This document shows, piece by piece, positions 8,752 through 14,335 of a DNA stretch of 14,335 nucleotides. Within the stretch, counting starts at the first letter, position 1. The number at the start of each line of letters is the position of its first letter. The DNA is taken from contig JBBRMY010000056.1 of the NCBI GenBank assembly GCA_038230595.1, positions 1-14,335 on the forward strand. Reading direction: 5' to 3'. A model generated the notes under the pieces. The model saw only the letters and a list, made by a program, of their open reading frames with translations, was not told the origin of the DNA and ran no database searches. The position numbers and the translations under genes were made by a program. The stretch is from JBBRMY01 sp038230595. Its GTDB lineage: Bacteria > Bacteroidota > Ignavibacteria > Tepidaquicellales > Tepidaquicellaceae.

Positions 8752-10491
8752 GTGCAGGATACAAAGTATATCCATTATTTTTTAATAATCTCTTTCCTGT
8801 TTTTTGTAGCTGTACTTTCCTCAACAAAAATTTCAACTGACGATGATGTTTTCTGGCATTTAGCAACTGGAAAATATATAGTTCAAAATTTTAATATCCC
8901 CTCCACGAATATTTTTAGTAATGCATTTTCTAATGTAAGATGGATCCCGTTTGAATGGGGTTGGGATGTTATGAATTATTATATTTATAATCTTTTTGGT
9001 TTTGCAGGGATTTCAATTTTTCGATCTTTCCTGGTTTTAAGTATTTATATAGTTTTAATTAAGTTGCTTCTTAGATTAAATTTAAATTTTAATTTATCAT
9101 TAATACTATTATTTTTTGCATCTTTCAGATTAATGGGAAGATTTACTCCACGACCGCATTTAATGACATATCTTCTTTTGATACTGATCATTTATTTTAT
9201 TGTAAAGGTAAAATATCTGAAACATGATTGTAAAAGTTTTAACATCCTCCCGTTTATATTTTTAATTTGGGGAAATATCCATGTAAACGGTATAATTGGA
9301 TTAATAATATTTGGATTTTATATAGGCTCTGAAGTGATCGAAAAGAACAGGTTAAGGGAAAATAATGTAAGCTTATTTTTATTGTTAAAAGATAAACATA
9401 TATTCTATTTATTAAAAATACTTATTATTTGTGCAGCAGGTTTAATTTTAAACCCATTCTTTACAAGCACATATACTTTTGAATTTAGTTTGTCGAAATT
9501 AAATCTATTAGATCATATAAATGAATGGAAGTCACCGTTTGACTCTGCAAATTTATCCTCAGTATACAATAAGATCTACATTGGGTTTTTATTTCTGGGA
9601 ATAGTAAATCTAATTTATGGATTCAAGAAAAAAGATTATTTTATCGTTCTAGTTTTTTTGTTTTCAGTGATTTATTCAATGCAGGCTGTTAGGTTCACTT
9701 TTGATTTCATTATTTTAAATATAATATTTTTGTGTATATCACTTTCGTTCTTTGTTCATAAGCTTAAAATTGGTGCAATTGTCAATCGATTAAGTACAAG
9801 TAAGAATCTTTCAATAGCGTTATCGGTCTTTTTTGTTTTCATAACTTATTTTATATATAATAATTATATATATAAAAATATTTTGCAAACTTCATTCAGA
9901 GAAACTGGAATTGCTATTAATGAAAAATTTTACCCTATTGAGCTTGTGAATTTTGTGTCTGCTAATAAAATAAATAAAATAGGAGGGAACGCATTTAATA
10001 GTTTGAATTGTGGAGGTTTTTTAATATGGAATATTGAAGAATTTAAAAATTTTATAGATAGTAGAAATTTAAGTGACAAGCAATATAATGAATACAAATA
10101 TATTGAGGATAAGAAAGCCGGTTTTCAAGAAAAAATGAAAAATTATAACATCGATTATATTATCTACAGCACCCCATATCTATCTCAAAATGCAAGAGAA
10201 ATGAATCAAACTTTAATTGCTTATTTGATTAAGGCTAATGAAGAGTGGAAGCTTATTTTTTGGGATGATAAATCGTTTTTATTTGTAAAAAATAATGATG
10301 GTTTTAAAGATGTTATTGCAAAATATGAATATAAATATATAAATCCGTATAATTTAGTTTTTGATTATTCAGTTTTAACTACAGCACTTTTTAAAGATAA
10401 AGATCGCCTTCGTATTGAATTAGAAAGGAAATTAAAAGAAGAGCCTCAAGGCGTATTCGTAAATGATCTTTATCATCGCTTAAAGCTATAA
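8752..10491 (+). CDS. Polytopic inner-membrane protein, probable GT-C-type glycosyltransferase family
   Basis: This encodes 579 residues with a probable GTG start at 8752. The frame is open upstream to 8704, but no ATG is available; AGAGAAG at 8733-8739 is a weak ribosome site. About ten hydrophobic segments fill residues 7-375, followed by a soluble C-terminal part. After the first segment comes an acidic loop with DDD (30-32) and FWHLATG (34-40), then WIPFEWGWDVMNYY. GT-C glycosyltransferases carry catalytic acidic residues in the first periplasmic loop, and a D..FWHL.TG pattern is common in uncharacterised members. The C-terminal part has NSLNCGGFLIW and FIDSRN (417-441), similar to the GGYLIW/FIDGR motif seen in such proteins. 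Possible roles are glycan or lipid-linked sugar transfer at the membrane; donor and acceptor are unknown. Codons are strongly A/T-rich compared with the operon upstream. A fragment of a paralog is present at 10634-10696. Confidence 0.7.
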   Translation: MQDTKYIHYFLIISFLFFVAVLSSTKISTDDDVFWHLATGKYIVQNFNIPSTNIFSNAFSNVRWIPFEWGWDVMNYYIYNLFGFAGISIFRSFLVLSIYIVLIKLLLRLNLNFNLSLILLFFASFRLMGRFTPRPHLMTYLLLILIIYFIVKVKYLKHDCKSFNILPFIFLIWGNIHVNGIIGLIIFGFYIGSEVIEKNRLRENNVSLFLLLKDKHIFYLLKILIICAAGLILNPFFTSTYTFEFSLSKLNLLDHINEWKSPFDSANLSSVYNKIYIGFLFLGIVNLIYGFKKKDYFIVLVFLFSVIYSMQAVRFTFDFIILNIIFLCISLSFFVHKLKIGAIVNRLSTSKNLSIALSVFFVFITYFIYNNYIYKNILQTSFRETGIAINEKFYPIELVNFVSANKINKIGGNAFNSLNCGGFLIWNIEEFKNFIDSRNLSDKQYNEYKYIEDKKAGFQEKMKNYNIDYIIYSTPYLSQNAREMNQTLIAYLIKANEEWKLIFWDDKSFLFVKNNDGFKDVIAKYEYKYINPYNLVFDYSVLTTALFKDKDRLRIELERKLKEEPQGVFVNDLYHRLKL

Positions 10492-10501
10492 TATGTTTGT
10501 T

Positions 10502-10600
10502 AATAAATTTGTACATAATTTTTTTCATAGTTTATTACTAATATTAATCATAAATAATTAAATAACTAAAAATGCGTAGATTAACAAAGCTACTGATCCC
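10502..10600 (+). repeat. 99-base direct repeat, copy 1 (upstream region plus first codons of the GWxTD gene)
   Basis: Aligned without gaps to 12846-12944, this segment has 95 of 99 bases identical. It begins ten bases after the stop of the membrane-protein gene. It contains the same A+T-rich upstream sequence and an ATG at 10572 followed by the codons for MRRLTKLLIP, as in the gene at 12916. Three of the four differences are in the non-coding part and the fourth is a silent CTA/CTG change. After 10600 the two copies share nothing. Confidence 0.93.
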
Positions 10601-10696
10601 ATTGGGAAGTTCAGGTACTGCATTAATTGGCTCTTGAACTGCGGCGGAAATCTGATCTGGAATTTTGACGGTATGAAGAATTTTATAGATTGTTAG
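10572..10696 (+). pseudogene. Mosaic gene remnant: GWxTD-gene leader + PorV-like piece + membrane-protein piece
   Basis: Three gene pieces are joined here. (a) ATG 10572 starts MRRLTKLLIP, identical to the leader of the GWxTD protein. (b) The frame continues into LLIPLGSSGTALIGS and a TGA at 10635-10637. This matches LLIPMGSSSTALNGS of the PorV-family protein (12 of 15 residues; 34 of 45 bases against 7677-7721). (c) From 10634, in another frame, LNCGGNLIWNF and KNFID precede a TAG at 10694-10696. This matches residues 418-436 of the membrane protein (14 of 19 residues; 41 of 57 bases against 10003-10059), with mostly third-position differences. Pieces b and c are therefore derived from paralogs rather than copied recently from the genes here. 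They keep the same order as the PorV-family and membrane genes upstream. The first join falls at TGATCCC, present in both parent sequences. The only possible product is a 21-residue peptide, probably not functional. Confidence 0.72.
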
Positions 10697-10753
10697 TTTT
10701 TCAAAAAATATGTAGAAATCTGTTAGTAAGTATCAACTTTTTATCTAAAGGAT

Positions 10754-10795
10754 AAAAAAAATCTTCTCCGGTTAATGAAGACATCCGGAGAAGAT
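10754..10795 (-). terminator. Intrinsic terminator of the minus-strand small gene
   Basis: ATCTTCTCCGG (10761-10771) and CCGGAGAAGAT (10785-10795) form a perfect 11-bp stem with a 13-base loop. Read on the minus strand it is followed by seven T residues (complement of the A run at 10754-10760). It lies about 30 bases beyond the stop of the gene at 10827-11210. Confidence 0.9.
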
Positions 10796-10826
10796 ATATT
10801 TAAAACAATTTTTAGTAGTGCCCTTT

Positions 10827-11210
10827 TTAGCTGCCAGGAGGTGTTTGGCATCCTCCGGTTAAGTTTATAGTTATTTGAGCATTCTCGGACGGAGTATGAA
10901 GAGTAACAACTCCTGTTCCACCTGATGTTCCACCACAGCATATGTAGATATCATATGTGCCCGAAGTTAATCCGCTTGCACCGGTATAATAAGTATGACT
11001 TCCTGAATCATAAGTTAAAGTAAAGCTAACTCCATCTGATCTGCGGACTGCTATAACGGAACATCCAGAATTATCAGGATTAGTTGTTACTGTAATAGAA
11101 TAAGCAACATGTTTTATCGGATTAGTTTTATCAAAGCTGATCTGATAAGATGCTAAAAAAACTAAAACTACAAGGGGCAATAATAAAATTGTTTTTATTA
11201 CTGGTTTCAT
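10827..11210 (-). CDS. Small secreted beta-rich protein with four cysteines, function unknown
   Basis: This encodes 127 residues starting at ATG 11210-11208, six bases after an AAAGGAG ribosome site. It has its own terminator, so it is a complete single-gene unit opposite to all its neighbours. Residues 1-21 are a hydrophobic signal or anchor (MKPVIKTILLLPLVVLVFLA). The remainder is rich in Ser, Thr, Gly and Tyr and probably forms beta strands (HVAYSITVTTNP, GVSFTLTYDSG, ASGLTSGTYDIYICC, VVTLHTP, AQITINLTGG). The SGLTSGTYDIYI turn recalls small transthyretin- or carboxypeptidase-regulatory-like sandwiches, but that is only a resemblance. Cysteines at 50, 91, 92 and 121 could form two disulphides outside the cytoplasm. 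There is no T9SS sorting domain and no lipobox. I do not recognise the family. It lies inside the segment bounded by the 99-base repeats, so it may be cargo of the event that created them. Confidence 0.8.
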   Translation of the reverse strand: MKPVIKTILLLPLVVLVFLASYQISFDKTNPIKHVAYSITVTTNPDNSGCSVIAVRRSDGVSFTLTYDSGSHTYYTGASGLTSGTYDIYICCGGTSGGTGVVTLHTPSENAQITINLTGGCQTPPGS

Positions 11211-11216
11211 TTGATA

Positions 11217-11223
11217 CTCCTTT
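11217..11223 (-). promoter_or_regulatory. Ribosome binding site of the minus-strand small gene
   Basis: Read on the minus strand this is AAAGGAG, six bases before ATG 11210. It is one of the clearest ribosome binding sites in the window and is the main evidence that this orphan frame is a real gene. Confidence 0.8.
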
Positions 11224-11322
11224 CTTGTTTATTTGTAGATTTTAATTTGCAAAATATATGCCATTTATTTTTAATTGAAAATTGTCAAAAAATTAAACAT
11301 AAATTAAAAAATATTAAGTAAG

Positions 11323-11343
11323 TTTACTATAATTTATAGTAAA
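11323..11343. repeat. 21-base palindrome upstream of the minus-strand small gene
   Basis: TTTACTATAA (11323-11332) and TTATAGTAAA (11334-11343) are perfect 10-base arms around a single T. It lies 113-133 bases upstream of the minus-strand start at 11210, a position that would suit a regulator site. No function can be shown from sequence alone. Confidence 0.5.
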
Positions 11344-11532
11344 GCTAATGCATCCTTCCTACTATTTCATAAAGTATTCAAGTATAATTGCTTTGGTTAC
11401 GACGATCCTGTTTCGTACAATAAATCATCCTGTCAGGGCATTTTCGAACGGACAGGTTGCTTTTCCCCTCCTATTCCTTCCGACATTTAAAATGATTTAA
11501 AATTTTTTTCACATTTTCTGGAACTTTCTAGC

Positions 11533-11561
11533 TTGACTTTGCTTTAAAAACCATATATCTT
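11533..11561 (+). promoter_or_regulatory. Possible promoter facing the hairpin-rich region
   Basis: TTGACT (11533-11538) and TATCTT (11556-11561) are separated by 17 bases, a good sigma-70-type arrangement. TATCTTTA also approaches the TAnnTTTG -7 element used by Bacteroidota. It would start a plus-strand transcript near 11568 running into the hairpin-rich stretch. Chance occurrence is possible in such A+T-rich DNA. Confidence 0.3.
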
Positions 11562-11621
11562 TATGGCATATAAAGTTTGAAAGTATAGTCTTAAAGCTTT
11601 GGCAGTCATTATAATTCTTAA

Positions 11622-11639
11622 TTGCTGATGCATCAGCAA
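11622..11639. repeat. 18-base perfect palindrome
   Basis: TTGCTGATGCATCAGCAA is its own reverse complement. As RNA it would form a 7-bp stem with a TGCA loop followed by CTTTTGTTCTTT, so a weak terminator is possible; as DNA it would suit a dimeric regulator. It begins about 60 bases after the possible promoter at 11533-11561. Confidence 0.5.
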
Positions 11640-11710
11640 CTTTTGTTCTTTAATTTTCCATTCAATATTTATTTTAAATATTTTTTTATTTTAGTTTTTG
11701 ATTTTCCCTC

Positions 11711-11734
11711 TTTCCCAATCTCCTGATTGGGGAA
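11711..11734. other. Hairpin
   Basis: TTTCCCAATC (11711-11720) pairs with GATTGGGGAA (11725-11734) over 10 bp with one G-T pair and a TCCT loop. On the plus strand it is followed by the T-rich GTTTGATTTATTTG, so termination is possible but the T run is broken. Confidence 0.5.
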
Positions 11735-11830
11735 GTTTGATTTATTTGTTATCTGATCTGTTTTCGTTACAAGTAAAACTTGCAAAGAACTAATTGTATA
11801 TAATAATTTAATTGTAAAAAATGATGCCGG

Positions 11831-11856
11831 CGATTCTCAGGTTTTTCTGGGGATCG
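11831..11856 (+). other. Hairpin
   Basis: CGATTCTCAG (11831-11840) pairs with CTGGGGATCG (11847-11856) over 10 bp, two of them G-T pairs, with a GTTTTT loop. The G-T pairs favour an RNA hairpin read on the plus strand. Confidence 0.4.
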
Positions 11857-11862
11857 AACTAG

Positions 11863-11887
11863 TTGTCAATTGTACATTGTCAATTGT
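11863..11887. repeat. Short direct repeat, two 11-base units
   Basis: TTGTCAATTGT occurs at 11863-11873 and again at 11877-11887, separated by ACA, just after the 11831-11856 hairpin. Each unit contains the palindrome CAATTG. Confidence 0.55.
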
Positions 11888-12036
11888 TTTTTCTGTTCAT
11901 CGAATCAGTTTTGGTGACACAAAGGGTATACTCTGTTACATCGAATGCCTTGATACTCCAATTCAGCAATTGGAAAAAAATACAATTAATGCTTTCAGGA
12001 TTGTTCTTGTAATTTTTTATAAAGACAAATCCTCGG

Positions 12037-12087
12037 CTGGAGTTCTTAAAGTGACATGGTCTGTCACTTGCTGTATGTGAACTCCGG
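12037..12087 (+). other. Nested hairpin of possible structured RNA
   Basis: An inner perfect stem, AAGTGACA (12049-12056) with TGTCACTT (12062-12069), has a 5-base loop. An outer stem encloses it: CTGGAGTTC (12037-12045) with GAACTCCGG (12079-12087), 9 bp with one T-G pair. Two coaxial stems of this length in 51 bases are unlikely by chance. No T run follows, so this is not a terminator. Confidence 0.5.
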
Positions 12088-12097
12088 TGAAGTGATA

Positions 12098-12147
12098 ATA
12101 CTCGGTCTGAATTTTGGTCGAATCCGCATCTCGGGAACTACGAGTAT
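12098..12147 (+). other. Hairpin next to the nested hairpin
   Basis: ATACTCG (12098-12104) pairs with CGAGTAT (12141-12147), enclosing a small TCCG/CGGG stem at 12123-12135. It starts 11 bases after the nested hairpin and fits the same possible folded RNA. Weaker pairings continue to 12230: AGCCCG (12155-12160) with CGGGTT (12183-12188), and TCGGAA (12210-12215) with TTCCGA (12225-12230). Confidence 0.35.
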
Positions 12148-12288
12148 GTTTTAAAGCCCGACTTCAGCGAAAGATCCGGTAACGGGTTGCTATCCTTCTA
12201 TGCGTAGCATCGGAAAAGCTTTTATTCCGAAGGTTAGTCTTGCATCTTACCGAAGAAACCGGCCGTGCCACCTGGTCCTTAGGCGTAG

Positions 12289-12317
12289 TTCCTGATGAGT
12301 TTACAGCCCGTCAGGAA
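12289..12317 (+). other. Hairpin
   Basis: TTCCTGATG (12289-12297) pairs with CGTCAGGAA (12309-12317) over 9 bp, including one T-G pair, with an 11-base loop. It is in the most G+C-rich part of the region. Confidence 0.45.
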
Positions 12318-12462
12318 TTTTACTGCCGGAATTGAATTAGCCGATCCGCGACTGTATTCCCCTTTAATTAGAAAATAAGGGATTGGAATTATAGTAATAT
12401 CATCTCTGAAATGAATGATCTCATAAATCCAGCACTGCGAAAGGCCCATTAATTAAACTTTC

Positions 12463-12505
12463 ACCCTTTTGAAGTCAAAGGGTACGGGGATGTTTTTCTT
12501 TTTTT
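12463..12505 (+). terminator. Possible terminator closing the hairpin-rich stretch
   Basis: ACCCTTT (12463-12469) pairs with AAAGGGT (12477-12483) around a 7-base loop. After eight more bases comes a T-rich run (12492-12505, broken by one C). The gap between stem and T run is longer than usual, so the call is weak. Confidence 0.3.
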
Positions 12506-12530
12506 ATTCTCCGGTTCTTTTTCCATATAT

Positions 12531-12582
12531 AACCCTCCCCGTAATGCTTTTATACGGGGTCCCATTAAGTTAGTGGAGGGTT
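12531..12582. repeat. Compound inverted repeat
   Basis: An outer stem, AACCCTCC (12531-12538) with GGAGGGTT (12575-12582), encloses an inner stem, CCGTA (12539-12543) with TACGG (12553-12557). The form resembles small dispersed intergenic repeats, but only one copy is in this window. Confidence 0.5.
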
Positions 12583-12612
12583 CAAAGTCTATAACAAAAA
12601 AATGATTTTTTC

Positions 12613-12639
12613 TTCATGGGACGACTACGTCCGCATGAA
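12613..12639. repeat. Near-perfect 11-bp inverted repeat
   Basis: TTCATGGGACG (12613-12623) pairs with CGTCC (12628-12632) and CATGAA (12634-12639), with one bulged G at 12633 and an ACTA loop. It is very stable for this A+T-rich surrounding and is not followed by a T run on the plus strand. Confidence 0.5.
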
Positions 12640-12670
12640 CGCATAGTTATATCCAATTTAAAAATGAATT

Positions 12671-12688
12671 CTTAAAGTTTTCTTTAAG
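12671..12688. repeat. Short perfect hairpin
   Basis: CTTAAAG (12671-12677) pairs with CTTTAAG (12682-12688) around TTTT. It is A+T-rich and so weak as RNA. Confidence 0.35.
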
Positions 12689-12845
12689 TCTTTGCGCTTC
12701 CGCGTAAATATTTAAGTATCAGAATGAATTCCATCTAAGATCCCAATGCGGGCAAAAACGGGTTCAGGATTATATTTACCATTCAGTTAAGAAAAACTAA
12801 TTTTGTTTTAATTTTAAATTTAGTTCTTTTATAACCTACTTTATC

Positions 12846-12944
12846 AATAAATTTGTACATAATCTTTTTCATAGTTTATTACTATTATTAATCATAAATA
12901 ATTAAATAACTTAAAATGCGTAGATTAACAAAGCTGCTGATCCC
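12846..12944 (+). repeat. 99-base direct repeat, copy 2 (native upstream region of the GWxTD gene)
   Basis: This is the partner of 10502-10600. It covers 70 bases upstream of the intact GWxTD gene and its first 29 coding bases, so it is probably the original and the other copy the duplicate. It must contain at least part of the promoter of that gene. No ribosome binding site of the AGGAG type is visible before ATG 12916. Confidence 0.93.
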
Positions 12945-14316
12945 TCTTGCAATATTTATCTTCATTCCCCTTTGTGTAAATGCTAAATTTTATTTTAATT
13001 TTGATTATGCCCAGTTTAAAGGCAGCAAGGGTAAGACAAAGCTGGAAGTCTACTCCTCTTTCCTTCAAAAGAATTTAAAATATTCAGATCAATCAGGAAA
13101 ATATTCCGGAAATGCTCTTCTTGAAGTATCATTTTATGACCTTGCAAAAAATAATTTTATTTTTGATCAGACATATAATATCCCTGTTAATTTAACTGAT
13201 ACATCAAAGGCAAAGTTAAATGAAAACCTTTTAGTAAAGCTTGATTTTAATATTCCTCCCGGAAATTACCGGCTTACAGGGATCGGTGCAGATGGAAATG
13301 AGCGTTCAAATATTGATTCAATAAGTTATGATATAATAGTTTCTGATTTTGAATCAACTGCAGCAATGCTTAGCGATATTCAGTTTTCTTCATCAATATC
13401 TAATTCAAAAGATACGTCGAGTATGTTTTATAAGAATACTCTTGAAGTTCTTCCGAATCCAAATAATTTGTTTGGAAATAATCTTAAACAGATCTTTTAC
13501 TATATAGAGCTGTATAATCTGAACAGTGCATCTACATCCGGGGATTTAAATGTCGATATTCATATATCAGATATTAACCTTAAAGAAAAATACACAGCTT
13601 CTAAAACTTTAAAAAAAGGAAGTGATTCGAGAGTGGATATAGGGAAGTTTTCAATAGACTCCTTCCCATCCGGCACTTATACTTTGAAGTATAATCTAAT
13701 GGTAAACGGAGGGACTGCAGTAGCAAGAGAAAGGAAATTTTATGTTTATAATCCCGGAATAACCACAAACAGCTTCAAGGATGATAATAATGATTATCTG
13801 AAAAGTGAATTTGGCTCAATGACATCAGAAAATGCTGACAAAGAATTTGAAAAGCTGATGTATATAATATCTCCTAAAGAAAAAGATTATTATAATAAGT
13901 TAAGCTCCACAGAAGATAAAAGAAAATTTCTTTTCAGCTTCTGGAAAGCAAGAAATAATAGTCCAACAACTAATTTAAGGATCAACTTCTTTAAAAGGAT
14001 TGCAGAAGCAAATAATTTGTTCGGTGAATCTTATAAAGATGGATGGAAAACAGACCGCGGCAGAATGTATGTTGTATATGGTCCTCCGGACCTTAGGGAT
14101 AAGTATCCTTTTGAATCGGAAAACAAGGCTTATGAGGTATGGCAATGGTATAATGTTGAAGGTGGTACAGAGGCAGATTTTGTTGAAAGAGAATCCAGTA
14201 CCGGGATATATTCCCTGGTTAATACCACGTTAAAAAAAGAAGTTAGCTTCCCTGAATGGAGAACTTTTTATCATATTTCATATAATCCAAGCGGAACGAT
14301 CAAGCCTAAAAATTGA
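12916..14316 (+). CDS. GWxTD domain-containing protein
   Basis: This encodes a complete 466-aa exported protein. Residues 1-23 are a signal peptide (MRRLTKLLIPLAIFIFIPL..VNA). A Cys at position 20 is present, but IPLC is a poor lipobox, so cleavage after VNA is more likely than lipidation. Residues about 24-290 form a beta-rich region (LEVYSSFLQKNLKY, GNYRLTGIGADG, FPSGTYTLKYNLMVNGG). The GWxTD domain occupies about 310-460: FEKLMYIISPKEKDYYNKL, KRKFLFSFWKARN, then GWKTDRGRMYVVYGPPD at 376-392, the signature that names the family, followed by YEVWQWY. The domain is known from the Bacteroidota/Chlorobiota group and Acidobacteria, and as far as I know has no assigned biochemical function. The extracytoplasmic location is inferred from the signal peptide. 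The start agrees with the protein's signal peptide and with the duplicated leader at 10572. No terminator is visible before the window ends 19 bases later. Confidence 0.9.
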   Translation: MRRLTKLLIPLAIFIFIPLCVNAKFYFNFDYAQFKGSKGKTKLEVYSSFLQKNLKYSDQSGKYSGNALLEVSFYDLAKNNFIFDQTYNIPVNLTDTSKAKLNENLLVKLDFNIPPGNYRLTGIGADGNERSNIDSISYDIIVSDFESTAAMLSDIQFSSSISNSKDTSSMFYKNTLEVLPNPNNLFGNNLKQIFYYIELYNLNSASTSGDLNVDIHISDINLKEKYTASKTLKKGSDSRVDIGKFSIDSFPSGTYTLKYNLMVNGGTAVARERKFYVYNPGITTNSFKDDNNDYLKSEFGSMTSENADKEFEKLMYIISPKEKDYYNKLSSTEDKRKFLFSFWKARNNSPTTNLRINFFKRIAEANNLFGESYKDGWKTDRGRMYVVYGPPDLRDKYPFESENKAYEVWQWYNVEGGTEADFVERESSTGIYSLVNTTLKKEVSFPEWRTFYHISYNPSGTIKPKN

Positions 14317-14335
14317 ATAAGTTTAACTTCAGAAC

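Larger units (their letters stand above)
11224..12845. other. 1.6-kb region without a convincing gene, rich in hairpins
   Basis: No frame here has both a credible start and protein-like content. The longest plus-strand frame (67 codons from a GTG-type start at 11877 to 12080) lacks a ribosome site. The region begins with very A+T-rich sequence upstream of the minus-strand gene and becomes visibly more G+C-rich around 12030-12360. It carries at least ten separate inverted repeats; the clearest are listed individually. It ends at copy 2 of the 99-base repeat. A structured RNA, a decayed element and an accumulation of intergenic repeats are all possible. Confidence 0.6.

Noticed and set aside
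11240..11300. TTGACA with TATATT on the minus strand as promoter of the small gene
   Set aside because: The spacing is 24 bases, too long for a sigma-70 promoter, and the Bacteroidota-type -33/-7 pair does not fit either.
11877..12080. 67-codon plus-strand frame
   Set aside because: Non-ATG start, no ribosome binding site, no recognisable signal or domain, and it overlaps the nested hairpin at 12037-12087.
12110..12130. GGTCGAATCC, similar to a tRNA T-arm
   Set aside because: The flanking bases do not form the five-pair T stem, and no acceptor, D or anticodon arm fits around it.
11500..12600. CRISPR array, diversity-generating retroelement template or group II intron
   Set aside because: There are no regularly spaced identical repeats, no Cas or reverse transcriptase gene, and I could not find a domain V-like motif.
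10502..12944. Insertion sequence or other transposon
   Set aside because: No transposase, integrase or reverse transcriptase gene is present and the repeats are 99 bases long and direct, unlike ordinary target duplications or terminal inverted repeats.

Overview
The window is A+T-rich bacterial chromosome. It most likely comes from the Ignavibacteriota (Ignavibacteria) or a close relative in the Bacteroidota/Chlorobiota group. The basis is a C-terminal type IX secretion (T9SS) sorting domain with an NFPNPFNPTT motif, a SusC-like TonB-dependent receptor with an N-terminal carboxypeptidase-regulatory domain, a PorV/PorQ-family barrel protein and a GWxTD-domain protein. Ribosome binding sites are clear for some genes and absent for others, which also fits that group. 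The lineage call is inference from gene content; there is no rRNA or other marker gene.

Layout. (1) 2-952 is the 3' end of a secreted T9SS cargo gene, closed by a long hairpin terminator. (2) 1097-8606 looks like one operon of three cell-envelope genes: a TonB-dependent receptor, a 1163-aa secreted protein with Fn3-like and sorting-like domains, and a PorV/PorQ-family outer-membrane barrel. It ends in a strong intrinsic terminator at 8631-8660. (3) 8752-10491 is a polytopic membrane protein resembling GT-C glycosyltransferases. (4) 10502-12944 is the unusual part. A 99-base segment carrying the upstream region and first ten codons of the final gene is present twice as a direct repeat (10502-10600 and 12846-12944, 4 mismatches). 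The first copy runs into a dead mosaic: leader, then a piece of a PorV-like gene, then a piece of a gene like the 8752-10491 membrane protein. Between the repeats lie a small secreted-protein gene on the minus strand (10827-11210), with its own ribosome binding site and terminator, and about 1.6 kb without a convincing gene but dense in hairpins. (5) 12916-14316 is a complete GWxTD-domain protein gene.

How the parts may work together. In T9SS organisms PorV-type proteins receive sorted cargo at the outer membrane, so the receptor / large secreted protein / PorV trio could be an uptake or surface-display module with its own shuttle protein. This is inference from gene order and families. The repeat-bounded 10.5-12.9 kb segment looks like an insertion or rearrangement that separated the membrane-protein gene from the GWxTD gene. 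The hairpin-rich stretch inside it is the best candidate for something undescribed, but a decayed repeat region is an equally reasonable reading.
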